Shown: piece by piece, positions 37,577 through 47,338 of the stretch | Numbering within the stretch: position 1 is the first letter of the stretch | Layout of the letters: each line of letters opens with the position of its first letter | Assembly: GCF_014642735.1 (NCBI RefSeq) | Contig: NZ_BMIV01000003.1 | Coordinates: forward strand, 329,884-393,883 | Length of the DNA stretch: 64,000 bases | Origin: Paracoccus acridae | GTDB lineage: Bacteria; Pseudomonadota; Alphaproteobacteria; Rhodobacterales; Rhodobacteraceae | Reading direction: 5' to 3' | The notes under the pieces: model-generated | Databases searched by the model: none | Seen by the model: only the letters and a program-made list of their open reading frames with translations | What the model was told of the DNA's origin: nothing | Made by a program: the position numbers and the translations under genes

Positions 37577-38041
37577 CTAATTCGCCCCTGGCCCGCCGAG
37601 GGCGTCGGGCGGCAGGGCCACCGTGGACATCGACATCTTGGCGGACCCCTCGCTCAACTCGCTGGCATGGGCCAGATAGATCAGCACCCGGTTCTTGTCG
37701 TCATAGATCCGCTTGACGCGCAAGGACTTGAACAGCAGCGACCGGCCCTCGCTGAACACGTCCTCGGGGCGGCCGGGCCGCAGCGTGCCGACATCGACCG
37801 GGCCGGTCATCGCGCATTGGATGGCGCTGTTCGAGGGATCCTCGAACCAGTTGCCCTGGCTGAGACGGTCCAGAACGGAGCGCTCGAAATAGGCCAGGTG
37901 GCAGGTGACGCCGCCCACGACCGGATCGGCGACCGCCTCGATGACGATGTCGTTGCCGATCCAATCGACACCGACCTGGGCGATCTCCTCGGCCCCGGCC
38001 AGGGTGGGCAGCATCAGCAGGGCAAGGGTGGTCAGCCGCAT
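37577..38041 (-). CDS. creA: CreA-family periplasmic protein
   Basis: 154 residues with a short Sec signal (LTTLALLMLPTLAGA-E). The core IAQVGVDWIGNDIVIEAVAD, GVTCHLAYF and LLFKSLRVKRIYD match the CreA family, whose function is unknown. Two Cys in the mature part could form a disulfide. The start overlaps the end of the phosphoesterase gene by 10 bp, so they are expressed together. Confidence 0.9.
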   Translation of the reverse strand: MRLTTLALLMLPTLAGAEEIAQVGVDWIGNDIVIEAVADPVVGGVTCHLAYFERSVLDRLSQGNWFEDPSNSAIQCAMTGPVDVGTLRPGRPEDVFSEGRSLLFKSLRVKRIYDDKNRVLIYLAHASELSEGSAKMSMSTVALPPDALGGPGAN

Positions 38042-38769
38042 GGCAGGTTCTCCGGTTCCAGGGGCAGGCGGCCGTCGTCGGTCAGCAGATGCACGCTATT
38101 CCGTTCGATCACGACCGCGCAAAGGGGGCGCCCATAGGCCGCACCGCCATCGACATTCAGGCGGTTGCCGTAATGGGTGGCAGTCTGGATCGCGGTATGG
38201 CCATGGACGACCAGCGGACCGTGATCCAGGGGGCTGTTCAGGAAATCCTGCCGGATCCAGACCAGATCCTCCTCGGCCTGGTCTTGCAGATCGACGCCCG
38301 GCCGGACGCCCGCATGAACGACCAGGGCCAGCGGATGCAGGAAATACAGCGGCAGCGATGCCAAATAGGCCACATGGGCGCCCGGCACCGCGCGCTTGGC
38401 CTCGGCCAGCATCCGATCCGGGGCCAGGGTGGGATCGACGCCATAGGACCGCAGCGTCTCGGGCGCACCCAATGCGGTATGCAATGTCCAGTGCAGCCTG
38501 GAACTGAGGCCCGGATCGACCCAGTCGGGCTGCATCACATATTGCGGCAGAAAGCGGTCGTGATTGCCCCGCGTCACCGTCCAGGGCCGCCCCTGGGCCT
38601 GGCCGGTCATCAGGTATTCGACGACACCGCGCGAATCCGGTCCCCGGTCGATCAGGTCGCCCACATGGGCGATGACCGCATCCCGGCCACCATCGCGAAA
38701 GACGCGGTCATGCGCGGCCTTCAGCTTGTCCAGATGCCCATGGACATCGCCAATGACGTAAAGCCGCAT
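38032..38769 (-). CDS. Calcineurin-like metallophosphoesterase (bacterial PPP phosphatase type)
   Basis: 245 residues. The metal and catalytic motifs GDVHG, GDLIDRGPDSRGVVEYL and RGNHDRF are complete, with later His ligands in LVVHAGVRP and VVHGHTA. It may be a protein phosphatase or a diadenosine-tetraphosphatase-like enzyme. ATG 38769 is preferred to the adjacent GTG 38772. It precedes creA on the same strand. Confidence 0.88.
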   Translation of the reverse strand: MRLYVIGDVHGHLDKLKAAHDRVFRDGGRDAVIAHVGDLIDRGPDSRGVVEYLMTGQAQGRPWTVTRGNHDRFLPQYVMQPDWVDPGLSSRLHWTLHTALGAPETLRSYGVDPTLAPDRMLAEAKRAVPGAHVAYLASLPLYFLHPLALVVHAGVRPGVDLQDQAEEDLVWIRQDFLNSPLDHGPLVVHGHTAIQTATHYGNRLNVDGGAAYGRPLCAVVIERNSVHLLTDDGRLPLEPENLPCG

Positions 38770-38826
38770 CACCGCCCCGCTGCATGAAAAGCCGCGCCCC
38801 CTGCGTAAGGGGACGCGGCGGGATCG

Positions 38827-40416
38827 TCAAACCTCGAACTGCAGGCGGCGGGCCTGCAGGAACTTGCCGGTCTTCTGCAGCGTGGCCAAGGCCTCGTCGC
38901 TGATCGGCTCGTCCAGGTACAGGATCGCGATGGCGTCGTTCCCCTGTGCCGACCGGCCTAGGGTGAAGTTCGCGATGTTCACGCCCAGATCGCCCAGCGT
39001 CATGCCAAGCGCCCCGATCACGCCGGGCACGTCCTTGTTGCGGGTGTAGAGCATGTGCTGCCCGACCTCGGCATCGATGTTGATGCCGCGGATCTGGATG
39101 AAGCGCGGCTTGCCGTCGCTGAAGACGGTGCCTGCGATGGACCGTTCGCGCGTGTCGGTGACAACGGTCAGCTTGATATAGCCCTCGAAGACGCCGGCCT
39201 TGTCCTGGGTGGTGGTGGCCACCTGCACGCCGCGTTCCTTGGCCATCACCGGGGCGGACACCATGTTCACGTCCGGGTTGGTGGCCTTCATCACGCCCGC
39301 GATCACCGCCGCGTTCAACGCGTTCAGGTTCATGGTCGCGGCAACGCCGTCATACAGCACGTTGATCGCCTTGATCGGCTCGTCCGTCATCTGGCCCACG
39401 AAGGCGCCCAGATGGCCGGCCAGCTTGATCCACGGCCCCATGACCGCAGCCTCCTCGGCCGTGACCGAAGGCATGTTCAGCGCGTTCTGCACCGCGCCCG
39501 TCAGCAGGTAATCCGACATCTGCTCGGCCACCTGCAGGGCCACGTTCTCCTGCGCCTCGGTGGTCGATGCGCCCAGATGCGGGGTGACGACCACGTTGGG
39601 CAGGTTGAACAGTGGGCTTTCGGTGGCGGGTTCGACCGCGAAGACGTCAAAGGCGGCGCCCGCGACGCGGCCTTCCTTCAGCGCCTCGGCCAAGGCTTCC
39701 TCATCGACCAGCCCACCGCGGGCGCAGTTGATGATGCGCACGCCCGGTTTCAGCTTGGCGATGGCCTCGCGCGACAGGATGTTCTTCGTCTTCTCGGTCA
39801 GGGGCACGTGGAAGGTGATGAAATCCGCGCGGCCCAGCAGCTCGTCCAGTTCCACCTTGGTGACGCCGATCTCCTTGGCACGCTCGGGCGACAGGAAGGG
39901 ATCATAGGCCAGCACCTTCATGTGCAGCCCCAGGGCGCGGTCGATCACGATCGACCCGATATTGCCCGCGCCGATCACGCCCAGGGTCTTGTTGAACAGT
40001 TCGACCCCCATGAAGCGGTTCTTTTCCCACTTCCCAGCATGGGTGGATGCACTGGCCTCGGGCAGCTGGCGCGCCACGGCGAACATCATGGCGATGGCAT
40101 GTTCGGCGGTGGTCACGCTGTTGCCGAAGGGCGTGTTCATCACGATCACGCCCTTTTTCGACGCGGCCGGAATGTCCACGTTGTCCACCCCGATCCCGGC
40201 CCGGCCGATCACCTTGAGGTTGGCGGCATTCTGCAGCAGCTTTTCGGTGACCTTGGTCGCGGACCGGATCGCCAGGCCGTCATATTGCCCGATCACGGCG
40301 GCCAGCTTGTCCTTGTCCTTGCCCAGATCGGGCAAGTAATCGACCTCAACCCCGCGGTCGCGGAAGATCTGGACGGCGGTTTCCGACAGCTTGTCGGACA
40401 CGAGAACCTTCGGCAT
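38827..40416 (-). CDS. serA: D-3-phosphoglycerate dehydrogenase
   Basis: 529 residues, the long form. The substrate/NAD core contains GRAGIGVDNVDI, the NAD fold GVIGAGNIGSIVIDRALG, the catalytic RG..DE and the His in VVTPHLGASTTEAQENVA. An intervening domain and a C-terminal ACT domain (PGVIGALGMTLGDLGVNIAN) follow, the latter for serine feedback. It starts serine synthesis from 3-phosphoglycerate. It lies downstream of serC with a repeat hairpin between them. Confidence 0.97.
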   Translation of the reverse strand: MPKVLVSDKLSETAVQIFRDRGVEVDYLPDLGKDKDKLAAVIGQYDGLAIRSATKVTEKLLQNAANLKVIGRAGIGVDNVDIPAASKKGVIVMNTPFGNSVTTAEHAIAMMFAVARQLPEASASTHAGKWEKNRFMGVELFNKTLGVIGAGNIGSIVIDRALGLHMKVLAYDPFLSPERAKEIGVTKVELDELLGRADFITFHVPLTEKTKNILSREAIAKLKPGVRIINCARGGLVDEEALAEALKEGRVAGAAFDVFAVEPATESPLFNLPNVVVTPHLGASTTEAQENVALQVAEQMSDYLLTGAVQNALNMPSVTAEEAAVMGPWIKLAGHLGAFVGQMTDEPIKAINVLYDGVAATMNLNALNAAVIAGVMKATNPDVNMVSAPVMAKERGVQVATTTQDKAGVFEGYIKLTVVTDTRERSIAGTVFSDGKPRFIQIRGINIDAEVGQHMLYTRNKDVPGVIGALGMTLGDLGVNIANFTLGRSAQGNDAIAILYLDEPISDEALATLQKTGKFLQARRLQFEV

Positions 40417-40470
40417 GTCAGTTCATCCTTCTCATGCGGCACCCTTCACCCCAGGGCGCTGTTCATCTTC

Positions 40471-40515
40471 TGTGTGGAAATATCCTGCAGGGGGTCCGGG
40501 GGACGCAAAGTCCCC
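40471..40515 (-). repeat. Dispersed single-hairpin intergenic repeat, copy 3
   Basis: Minus-strand reading: GGGGAC-TTTGC-GTCCCC, CGGACCCCCTGCAGGATATTT and a CCACACAGAAGA tail. It has the same order of elements as the copy inside the flavoprotein gene at 48571-48614. It lies between serC and serA and may act as an mRNA-stabilising or attenuating hairpin. Confidence 0.65.
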
Positions 40516-40524
40516 TGGCTTCTC

Positions 40525-41673
40525 TTACGCCTGCGCGGCCAGTTCGGCGCGATAGGCCCATTCGATCCAGGGCATCAGCGCCGCGACATCGCTGGTCTCG
40601 ACAGTCGATCCGCACCAGATCCGCAGACCCGCCGGGGCATCGCGATAGGCGCCGGCATCCAGGGCCACGCCCTCTTTCTCCAGCCGCTTGGCAACGGCCT
40701 TGGCAAAGGCCGCACCGTCCTTGATGGCCGGATCGGTGAAGCGCAGGCAGACACTGGTGTTCGATGCCGTGGCCGGATCCTCGGCCAGGTCGGCAATCCA
40801 GTCCTTGTCGGCGATGAAGTCCCGCACGGCCTTGGCATTGGCATCGGCCCGCGCGATCAGCGCCTTCACGCCGCCCAGCGACCGCGCCCATTTCAGCGCG
40901 ACCAGATAATCCTCGACCGCCAGCATCGAGGGGGTGTTGATCGTCTCGCCCTTGAAGATGCCCTCGATCAGCTTGCCGCCCTTGGTCAGACGGAAGATCT
41001 TGGGTAGGGGCCAGCCGGGGGTGTAGCTCTCAAGCCGTTCGACCGCGCGCGGCGACAGGATCAGCATCCCATGCGCGCCCTCGCCGCCCAGCACCTTCTG
41101 CCAGCTGAAGGTCACCACATCCAGCTTGTCCCAAGGCAGGTCCATCGCAAAGGCGGCGCTGGTCGCGTCGCAGATGGTCAGGCCCGCGCGACCGGCCGGG
41201 ATCGCGTTGCCATTCGGGACGCGCACGCCGCTGGTGGTGCCGTTCCAGGTGAAGACGACATCCTTGTCGAAATCGACCTGCGCGAAATCCACGATCCTGC
41301 CGTATTCGGCCTTGCGGACGGTCGCGTCCAGCTTCAGCTGCTTCACGGCATCGGTGACCCAGCCTTCGCCAAAGCTTTCCCAGGCCAGCATCTCGACCGG
41401 GCGGGCACCCAGCAGGGACCACATCGCCATCTCGACCGCGCCGGTGTCGGAACCGGGGACGATGCCGATGCGGTAGTCGGCAGGAACGCCCAGGACCTCG
41501 CGCGTGAGGTCAATGGCTTCCGCCAGCTTCGCCTTGCCGATGGCGGCACGATGCGAGCGGCCCAGCGGGGCGTCCGACAGCAGGTCCAGAGTGTAATGGG
41601 GGATCTTGGCGCAGGGGCCAGAGGAGAAGCGCGGATTGACCGGGCGCGCAGCCGGGATCGTCAGATCCTTCAT
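40525..41673 (-). CDS. serC: Phosphoserine aminotransferase
   Basis: 382 residues of the alphaproteobacterial-type Ser[14 protein letters not shown] is at the N-terminus; the PLP lysine is K193 in [14 protein letters not shown]. It converts 3-phosphohydroxypyruvate (from SerA) to phosphoserine, and also serves pyridoxal phosphate synthesis in some bacteria. GGAAGG lies 6 bp before the ATG. The leader folds into consecutive hairpins resembling the serC RNA motif. serA follows. Confidence 0.96.
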   Translation of the reverse strand: MKDLTIPAARPVNPRFSSGPCAKIPHYTLDLLSDAPLGRSHRAAIGKAKLAEAIDLTREVLGVPADYRIGIVPGSDTGAVEMAMWSLLGARPVEMLAWESFGEGWVTDAVKQLKLDATVRKAEYGRIVDFAQVDFDKDVVFTWNGTTSGVRVPNGNAIPAGRAGLTICDATSAAFAMDLPWDKLDVVTFSWQKVLGGEGAHGMLILSPRAVERLESYTPGWPLPKIFRLTKGGKLIEGIFKGETINTPSMLAVEDYLVALKWARSLGGVKALIARADANAKAVRDFIADKDWIADLAEDPATASNTSVCLRFTDPAIKDGAAFAKAVAKRLEKEGVALDAGAYRDAPAGLRIWCGSTVETSDVAALMPWIEWAYRAELAAQA

Positions 41674-41693
41674 GTCAGCCTTCCAGCTAATAG

Positions 41694-41754
41694 CCCTTCG
41701 TTGGGGAAGGGTGTCCCGCCGCCGGATATACGCGGGACACTTGCATCTCGCAAG
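41694..41754 (-). promoter_or_regulatory. serC: Structured serC 5' leader, serC-RNA-motif-like
   Basis: Three hairpins lie in a row upstream of serC on the minus strand: CTTGC/GCAAG (41754-41740), a perfect 8-bp GTGTCCCG/CGGGACAC stem (41740-41711) and CCCTTC/GAAGGG (41711-41694), the last ending 10 bp before the Shine-Dalgarno. A conserved RNA called the serC motif is known upstream of serC operons in Alphaproteobacteria. No T-tract follows, so it is not a simple terminator. Match to the motif is by position and shape, not by alignment. Confidence 0.6.
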
Positions 41755-41760
41755 ACGAAA

Positions 41761-42414
41761 TCAGCCGTAGTCGCGCGCGCCGAAGATGGCGGAACCGACG
41801 CGGACATGGGTGGCGCCCTCGGCAATGGCAGTTTCGAAATCCGCGCTCATCCCCATAGACAGGTTCGGCAACCCGTGATCGGCGGCTAAGTCGCGCAGCA
41901 GGCGGAAATGGGGCAGGGGATCCTGATCTTCGGGAGGGATGCACATCAATCCCTGGGGCGACAGGCCAAGGTCGCGGCAGGATGACAGGAAGACCGGCAG
42001 TTCGTCGGCCAGGATGCCTGCCTTCTGCGGCTCGTCCCCGGTGTTGACCTGGATGAACAGCTGCGGACTGCGGCCCTGCTGTTCGATCTGCTGGGCCAGC
42101 TTGCGGGCCAGGGTCATGCGGTCCAGCGTGTGGATGGCGTCGAACAGTTCGACCGCGGCGCGGGCCTTGTTAGATTGAAGCGGCCCGATCATGTGCAGAT
42201 CCACGCCGGGCCAGCGGCTGCGCCAGCCGGGCCATTTGCCCTGCGCTTCCTGCACGTAGTTTTCGCCAAAGACGCGGTGCGCTGCGTCCAGCACGGCGGT
42301 CACGCGGTCTTCCGGCTGCACCTTGCTGACCGCGATCAGCGTGACGCTGCCGGGTGCGCGCCCTGCCTTTTCTTCTGCCGCGCTGATGCGGCGCTTGATG
42401 TCATCCAGTCCCAT
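41761..42414 (-). CDS. YggS/PROSC-family PLP homeostasis protein
   Basis: 217 residues. The PLP-binding lysine lies in LIAVSKVQP, followed by FGENYVQEAQGK, HMIGPLQSNKA and, at the end, SMGMSADFETAIAEGATHVRVGSAIFG. These proteins bind pyridoxal phosphate without known catalysis and balance B6 vitamers and amino acid pools. ATG 42414 gives the family N-terminus. The gene lies between the porin terminator and the serC leader; proximity to serC, a PLP enzyme, is suggestive only. Confidence 0.93.
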   Translation of the reverse strand: MGLDDIKRRISAAEEKAGRAPGSVTLIAVSKVQPEDRVTAVLDAAHRVFGENYVQEAQGKWPGWRSRWPGVDLHMIGPLQSNKARAAVELFDAIHTLDRMTLARKLAQQIEQQGRSPQLFIQVNTGDEPQKAGILADELPVFLSSCRDLGLSPQGLMCIPPEDQDPLPHFRLLRDLAADHGLPNLSMGMSADFETAIAEGATHVRVGSAIFGARDYG

Positions 42415-42424
42415 GAGGCGACAA

Positions 42425-42459
42425 GACAAAAAGAAAAGAGCGGGCGCAAGGCCCGCTCT
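42425..42459 (-). terminator. Rho-independent terminator of the porin gene
   Basis: Perfect 9-bp stem AGAGCGGGC/GCCCGCTCT with a 5-nt loop. On the minus strand it is followed by TTTCTTTTTG. It begins 25 bp after the porin stop. Confidence 0.92.
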
Positions 42460-42483
42460 CAAGTTTGACTGCTGATCCGGGGA

Positions 42484-43506
42484 TCAGAAGTCGAAGCGCA
42501 CGCCCATGTCGGCGGTCACGCGCTCGTCGTTGCCGCGCTGCAGCGAGGCACCCAGACGGGCACCGCCCAGGTCGTAGTTGACGCCAATACCGAACGCGTT
42601 GTCGGTTTCGTTGTCGTCGTCGTTGTTGTTGGCAACATAGGCTTCGATGTTGGTCAGCCCATCGGCCAAAGTATAGTCACCATACAGGGTGATGGTATCA
42701 CCAACGTCAGCGGCGCTGTCGTTGCTAGCATTCAGATAGTTCAGGCCGATGCGAGCGTTCTCCATGACGGCATAGCGGGCGCCGATAAAGAAGATGTCGT
42801 TGTCTTCGATTGCGCCCCCGTCCATGACGTAAGCCGCAGCCAGTTCCAGACGCTCGTTCCAGGTGTAGTCGACCGAGAAACCGAGTTCTTCGTCGTCAGA
42901 AGTCAGGCCAGACTGGTCGGGGTCAATATAAGAGACGCGAGCTTTCAGGCCTTCAATCGCGTAGGTGGCCGCGATGCCGTTGTAGGTCGACAGCTCTTCA
43001 AGGTCGTCCCCGTCAACGTCGCCGTCACCGTCCACATCTACGTCCGCCTGGACAAACTGGCCAGCCAGCCGGTCAGAGTCATAGGCAAAGAAGGCGCCTC
43101 GACGAACGAGGTCACGGTCATACGACCCCAGTTCCGAACCGTAAAGCAGGTTGACCGAGTCGAAAGCGGTGTCGACGTTGCCAACCTCGACGGTCAGGCC
43201 GCTGCTGGTGACATACAGCTTGCCGGCGTTCAGTTCGCCCTGGTTGCCACGAGTGGCGCTGTTCTGGTCCCACTGCAACCGGAATCGAGCGCCGAAGTCC
43301 ACACCCTGTTCGGAAGAGGTGCTGGCGTCGAGGTTCATACGCAGGCGCGAGATGATCTGCGTTTCGTTCAAGCCAGCCGCATCTTGCGCGTCGGTGTTTT
43401 CAAAGTATTGGATGCCGGTCCGGCCGTAACCCGAGATGGTCACGTCGGCAGCAGCGGCACCGGCCGTCAGGACCAGTGCGGTGGAGGCGATAAGAGCCTT
43501 TTTCAT
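42484..43506 (-). CDS. Outer-membrane porin, Paracoccus/Rhodobacter type
   Basis: 340 residues with a Sec signal (KKALIASTALVLTAGAAAA-D), a first strand VTISGYGRTGIQYFE and a terminal Phe (MGVRFDF) for Bam recognition, as in 16-stranded general porins. It would allow passive diffusion of small solutes as a trimer. Unusually, a Asp/Gly loop at residues 157-168 fits the EF-hand/dockerin calcium consensus. Base composition is less GC-rich than the neighbours, as often in highly expressed porins. A strong terminator follows. Confidence 0.93.
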   Translation of the reverse strand: MKKALIASTALVLTAGAAAADVTISGYGRTGIQYFENTDAQDAAGLNETQIISRLRMNLDASTSSEQGVDFGARFRLQWDQNSATRGNQGELNAGKLYVTSSGLTVEVGNVDTAFDSVNLLYGSELGSYDRDLVRRGAFFAYDSDRLAGQFVQADVDVDGDGDVDGDDLEELSTYNGIAATYAIEGLKARVSYIDPDQSGLTSDDEELGFSVDYTWNERLELAAAYVMDGGAIEDNDIFFIGARYAVMENARIGLNYLNASNDSAADVGDTITLYGDYTLADGLTNIEAYVANNNDDDNETDNAFGIGVNYDLGGARLGASLQRGNDERVTADMGVRFDF

Positions 43507-43761
43507 GTCAAGTTCCCTCTTGTCTCTCTGATGCCCAAACCGGCATTACCGCCTTGGGTATGCTGCTTGTTTCCCCTGTCCTTCCCTATGATGCAACGGA
43601 ATCGCGCGCCTGCTCTGGCTACGGCGCTTTCTGTGATGCACAAGGGCCACACCTTTACGTGATCCCCTGAACGCGGCCCGGGCCGGATCCGGCCCAAGGC
43701 GCTTGTGGGGCGGGGGTGATCCGGGCTAAAGCTGGCCCCGACGCGAAAAACGAGGGACCGC

Positions 43762-44235
43762 ATGAAAACCGCACACGCCGCGCGCCTGGTGATCGCAGGG
43801 GTTCTTTGCGGGGGATTAGCTGCCTGTGGGGGTGGCGGACCAAATGCCGGACCGCAAGAGAGCGCCGACATGCGCCCCGAGGTGCGGCGCACGACGATCT
43901 GGGATGTCTTTGAAGGATCCGAGAACCCGAACACCACCGTCGGCGTGAACAAGTACCTGTGGAACGCCAGCTTGGAAGTGCTGAACTTCCTGCCGGTGCA
44001 GACGGTCGATCCCTTTACCGGCGTGATCCAGACCGGATATGGCACGCCGCCGGGCGGCGGGCGGTCCTATCGCGCGACAATCAAGATCGCCGATCCGGCA
44101 CTGGACGCGCGCAGCCTGAAGCTGTCGCTGCAAGGCCCCGGCGGCGCGGCAATCGAGCCGGGCACCGTGCGGGCCGTAGAAGACGCGATCCTGACCCGCG
44201 CACGTCAGCTGCGAATCCAGGACGGGCGGCTGTAG
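43762..44235 (+). CDS. DUF3576-family lipoprotein
   Basis: 157 residues. A lipoprotein signal ends in LAACGGGG (lipid-attached Cys near residue 22). The domain TTIWDVFEGSENPNTTVGVNKYLWNA and LDFLP-like ETLNFLPV region (here LEVLNFLPVQTVDPFTGVI) identify DUF3576, a family of unknown function seen in Alphaproteobacteria. It precedes leuS-lptE, which fits an envelope role. It has no recognisable catalytic motif. Confidence 0.88.
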   Translation: MKTAHAARLVIAGVLCGGLAACGGGGPNAGPQESADMRPEVRRTTIWDVFEGSENPNTTVGVNKYLWNASLEVLNFLPVQTVDPFTGVIQTGYGTPPGGGRSYRATIKIADPALDARSLKLSLQGPGGAAIEPGTVRAVEDAILTRARQLRIQDGRL

Positions 44236-44315
44236 GGGCCGGGCAGCGCCCACTGGACCCGCCAAGTCGCGCCGTATAAACCCGGCGGCGACGAATGACG
44301 CCAAAGGTCCGCACC

Positions 44316-46853
44316 ATGCCCTATGATCCCTCTAGCAGCGAATCCCGGTGGCAGCAGGCCTGGGCCGACGCCGGCAGCTTCACCGCGACCCGCGACGAGC
44401 GGCCAAAATACTATGTGCTGGAAATGTTCCCCTATCCATCGGGGCGCATCCACATGGGCCATGTGCGCAACTACACGATGGGCGACGTGGTGGCGCGCTT
44501 TAAGCGTGCGCAGGGGTTCAGCGTCCTGCATCCGATGGGCTGGGACGCCTTCGGGATGCCTGCCGAGAACGCGGCGATGGAACAGGGCGGCCATCCGCGC
44601 GACTGGACCTATGCCAATATCGCCACCATGCGCGAGCAGCTGAAGCCGCTGGGCCTGTCCATCGACTGGTCCCGCGAATTCGCGACCTGCGACGACGACT
44701 ATGTCCACCAGCAGCAGGCGATGTTCCTGGACATGCTGTCTGCGGGCCTCATCACCCGCAAGTCGGCCCAGGTGAACTGGGACCCGGTGGACATGACGGT
44801 GCTTGCCAATGAACAGGTCATCGACGGTAAGGGCTGGCGGTCGGGCGCCGCGGTCGAACGGCGCGAGCTGACACAATGGTTCTTCCGCATCTCGGATTAT
44901 TCCGAGGAGTTGCTTTCGGCGCTGGACGGGCTGACCGGCTGGCCCGAGAAGGTGCGGCTGATGCAGTCGAACTGGATCGGCAAGTCGCGCGGGCTGCAGT
45001 TCCGGTTCGAAACCGTGGATGCCCCCGAGGAATTTGCCGCGATCGAGGTCTATACCACCCGCCCCGACACGCTGATGGGCGCAAGCTTCGTGGCGCTGTC
45101 GCCCGATCACCCGCTGATCAAGGATCTGGCCGCCGCCGATCCCAGGGTCGCCGCCTTTGTCGAGGAATGCCGCCGCATCGGCACGACCGAGGAAGCCATC
45201 GAGACCGCGCCCAAGCTGGGTTTCGACACGGGCCTGACCGTGAAGCATCCGCTGGACGAAGGTTGGCACCTGCCGATCTGGATCGCCAATTTCGTGCTGA
45301 TGGACTATGGCACCGGCGCGATCTTCGGCAGCCCGGCCCATGACGAGCGCGACCACGAATTCGCCACGAAATACGGGCTGCCGATCCGCGCGACCTTTGG
45401 CGAACACGGCATGTCGCTGGAACAGGCCGATGCCATGGTCGCCCAGGCGCCCTATGTGCCGCTGAAATCCGAGACCGTCACCTATGTCCGCGGCTTCAGC
45501 GGCGCGGCGGACCAGACCGGAGAGGCCGCCGTGGACGCCGCCATCGCCCATGCCGAGGCCAATGGCTATGGCGAGGGCGTGACCAAGTTCCGCCTGCGCG
45601 ACTGGGGCATCTCGCGCCAGCGCTATTGGGGCTGCCCGATCCCGGTCCTGCATTGCGACACCTGCGGCACCGTCCCCGAGGCCAAGGAAAACCTGCCTGT
45701 CCTGCTGCCCCAGGACGTGACCTTCGACGTGCCGGGCAACCCGCTGGACCGCCACCCGACCTGGCGGCAGGCGACCTGCCCCCAATGCGGCGGCGCGGCG
45801 CGGCGCGAGACGGACACGATGGACACATTCGTCGATTCGTCCTGGTATTACGCGCGCTTCACCAGCCCCCATGCGCCGACGCCCACCGACCGGGCCGACG
45901 CCGATTACTGGATGAATGTGGACCAGTATATCGGCGGGATCGAGCACGCGATCCTGCACCTGCTTTATTCGCGCTTCTTCGCCCGCGCGATGGTCAAGAC
46001 GGGGCACCTGCCGGAAAGCGCCAAGGAACCCTTCGACGCGCTGTTCACGCAGGGTATGGTGACGCACGAGATCTACAAGACCACCGACGACCGGGGCCGC
46101 CCGGTCTATCACCTGCCCGAGGACGTGACCGACGGCAGGTTGGCCGACGGCACCGAGGTCGAGGTCATCCCCTCGGCCAAGATGTCGAAGTCCAAGAAGA
46201 ACGTCGTCGATCCGGTCAATATTGTGCAGTCCTTCGGCGCCGATACCGCGCGCTGGTTCATGCTGTCCGACAGCCCGCCCGAACGCGACGTGGAATGGAC
46301 CTCGGCCGGGGCCGAGGCCGCGAACAAGTTCCTGGCCCGCGTCTGGCGCCTGGCCGAGGAAGCGGGCGCGGACGCAGACGATCCCGACCTGACCCGCGCG
46401 GCGCATCGCGCGATCAATGATGTCACCAAGGCCATCGAGGGTTTCGCCTTCAACAAGGCGGTCGCCAAGATCTATGAACTGGCGAATGCCGTGGGCAAGT
46501 CGAAGGCCGGGGGCGAAGCGCGCAGGGCGGTGCTGCGGATCATGGCGCAGCTGATGGGGCCGATGGTGCCGCACCTGGCCGAGGATGTCTGGTCCATGGC
46601 GGGCGGGCAGGGCCTTCTGGTCGATGCGCCCTGGCCCAAGGCAGATCCGGCCATGCTGGAGGATGACACCGTCACCCTGCCCATCCAGATCAACGGCAAG
46701 CGCCGGGCTGAGATCAGCGTGGCCAAGGACACGCCCAAGGACCAGATCGAGGCCCTGGTGCTGGCGGACGAGACCGTGCAGCGTTTCCTGGAAGGCGCAG
46801 CCCCCCGGAAGCTGATCGTCGTGCCGGGGCGGATCGTCAATGTGGTCGCCTGA
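44316..46853 (+). CDS. leuS: Leucyl-tRNA synthetase
   Basis: 845-residue class I synthetase. The HIGH motif is HMGH (residues 46-49) and KMSKS is intact (622-626). An editing domain is inserted ([15 protein letters not shown]), and the anticodon-binding and C-terminal domains follow. ATG 44316 with AAGGT eight bases upstream is preferred to ATG 44295, which has only a weak site. lptE starts inside the last 14 bp of the gene, so translation is coupled. Confidence 0.97.
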   Translation: MPYDPSSSESRWQQAWADAGSFTATRDERPKYYVLEMFPYPSGRIHMGHVRNYTMGDVVARFKRAQGFSVLHPMGWDAFGMPAENAAMEQGGHPRDWTYANIATMREQLKPLGLSIDWSREFATCDDDYVHQQQAMFLDMLSAGLITRKSAQVNWDPVDMTVLANEQVIDGKGWRSGAAVERRELTQWFFRISDYSEELLSALDGLTGWPEKVRLMQSNWIGKSRGLQFRFETVDAPEEFAAIEVYTTRPDTLMGASFVALSPDHPLIKDLAAADPRVAAFVEECRRIGTTEEAIETAPKLGFDTGLTVKHPLDEGWHLPIWIANFVLMDYGTGAIFGSPAHDERDHEFATKYGLPIRATFGEHGMSLEQADAMVAQAPYVPLKSETVTYVRGFSGAADQTGEAAVDAAIAHAEANGYGEGVTKFRLRDWGISRQRYWGCPIPVLHCDTCGTVPEAKENLPVLLPQDVTFDVPGNPLDRHPTWRQATCPQCGGAARRETDTMDTFVDSSWYYARFTSPHAPTPTDRADADYWMNVDQYIGGIEHAILHLLYSRFFARAMVKTGHLPESAKEPFDALFTQGMVTHEIYKTTDDRGRPVYHLPEDVTDGRLADGTEVEVIPSAKMSKSKKNVVDPVNIVQSFGADTARWFMLSDSPPERDVEWTSAGAEAANKFLARVWRLAEEAGADADDPDLTRAAHRAINDVTKAIEGFAFNKAVAKIYELANAVGKSKAGGEARRAVLRIMAQLMGPMVPHLAEDVWSMAGGQGLLVDAPWPKADPAMLEDDTVTLPIQINGKRRAEISVAKDTPKDQIEALVLADETVQRFLEGAAPRKLIVVPGRIVNVVA

Positions 46854-47331
46854 CCCCCTTTCCCGCCGGGCGTCCCTTCTGGGGCTGCTGGCGCTGGGGG
46901 CTTGCGGGCTGACGCCGGTCTATGGCCCGAACGGCGCGGGCCGGCGGCTGTTCGGCAAGGTCCGCCCGCGCGATCCCCGGACCTATCAGGATTTCGCCTT
47001 CAACCGCCGGCTTGGCGAACGCCTGGGCGGCGAGGGGACGGATTACGATCTGGACTATCGCATCAATGTGGGCGTCGTCCCCCAGGCGATCACCACGGAC
47101 GAGGTCACGAACCGCTATTCCCTGAACGGCACCGCCGATTTCGTGCTGACCGACCGGGCGGGCCGGGTGCTGGCGCAGGGGCGGGTCAGCAACTTCACCT
47201 CCTATTCGACCACGGGCACCACCATCGCCACGCTGGCCGCCGAGGGCGATGCCCGGACCCGTCTGGCCGAGATGCTGGCCGATCAGGTCGTCACCCGGCT
47301 GCTGGCGGCGTCAAGCCAACTGCCCGGATGA
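46840..47331 (+). CDS. lptE: LptE, LPS-assembly lipoprotein
   Basis: 163 residues. A lipoprotein signal ([18 protein letters not shown]) is followed by a small alpha/beta domain with [15 protein letters not shown] and NFTSYSTTG, typical of the alphaproteobacterial LptE between leuS and holA. It plugs LptD in the outer membrane and helps insert lipopolysaccharide. The start overlaps leuS by 14 bp; holA follows after 7 bp. Confidence 0.93.
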   Translation: MWSPDPLSRRASLLGLLALGACGLTPVYGPNGAGRRLFGKVRPRDPRTYQDFAFNRRLGERLGGEGTDYDLDYRINVGVVPQAITTDEVTNRYSLNGTADFVLTDRAGRVLAQGRVSNFTSYSTTGTTIATLAAEGDARTRLAEMLADQVVTRLLAASSQLPG

Positions 47332-47338
47332 TCCTGCC

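Noticed and set aside
41694..41754. Rho-independent terminator for the YggS-like gene
   Set aside because: No T-tract follows any of the stems on the minus strand, and the position fits a serC leader better.
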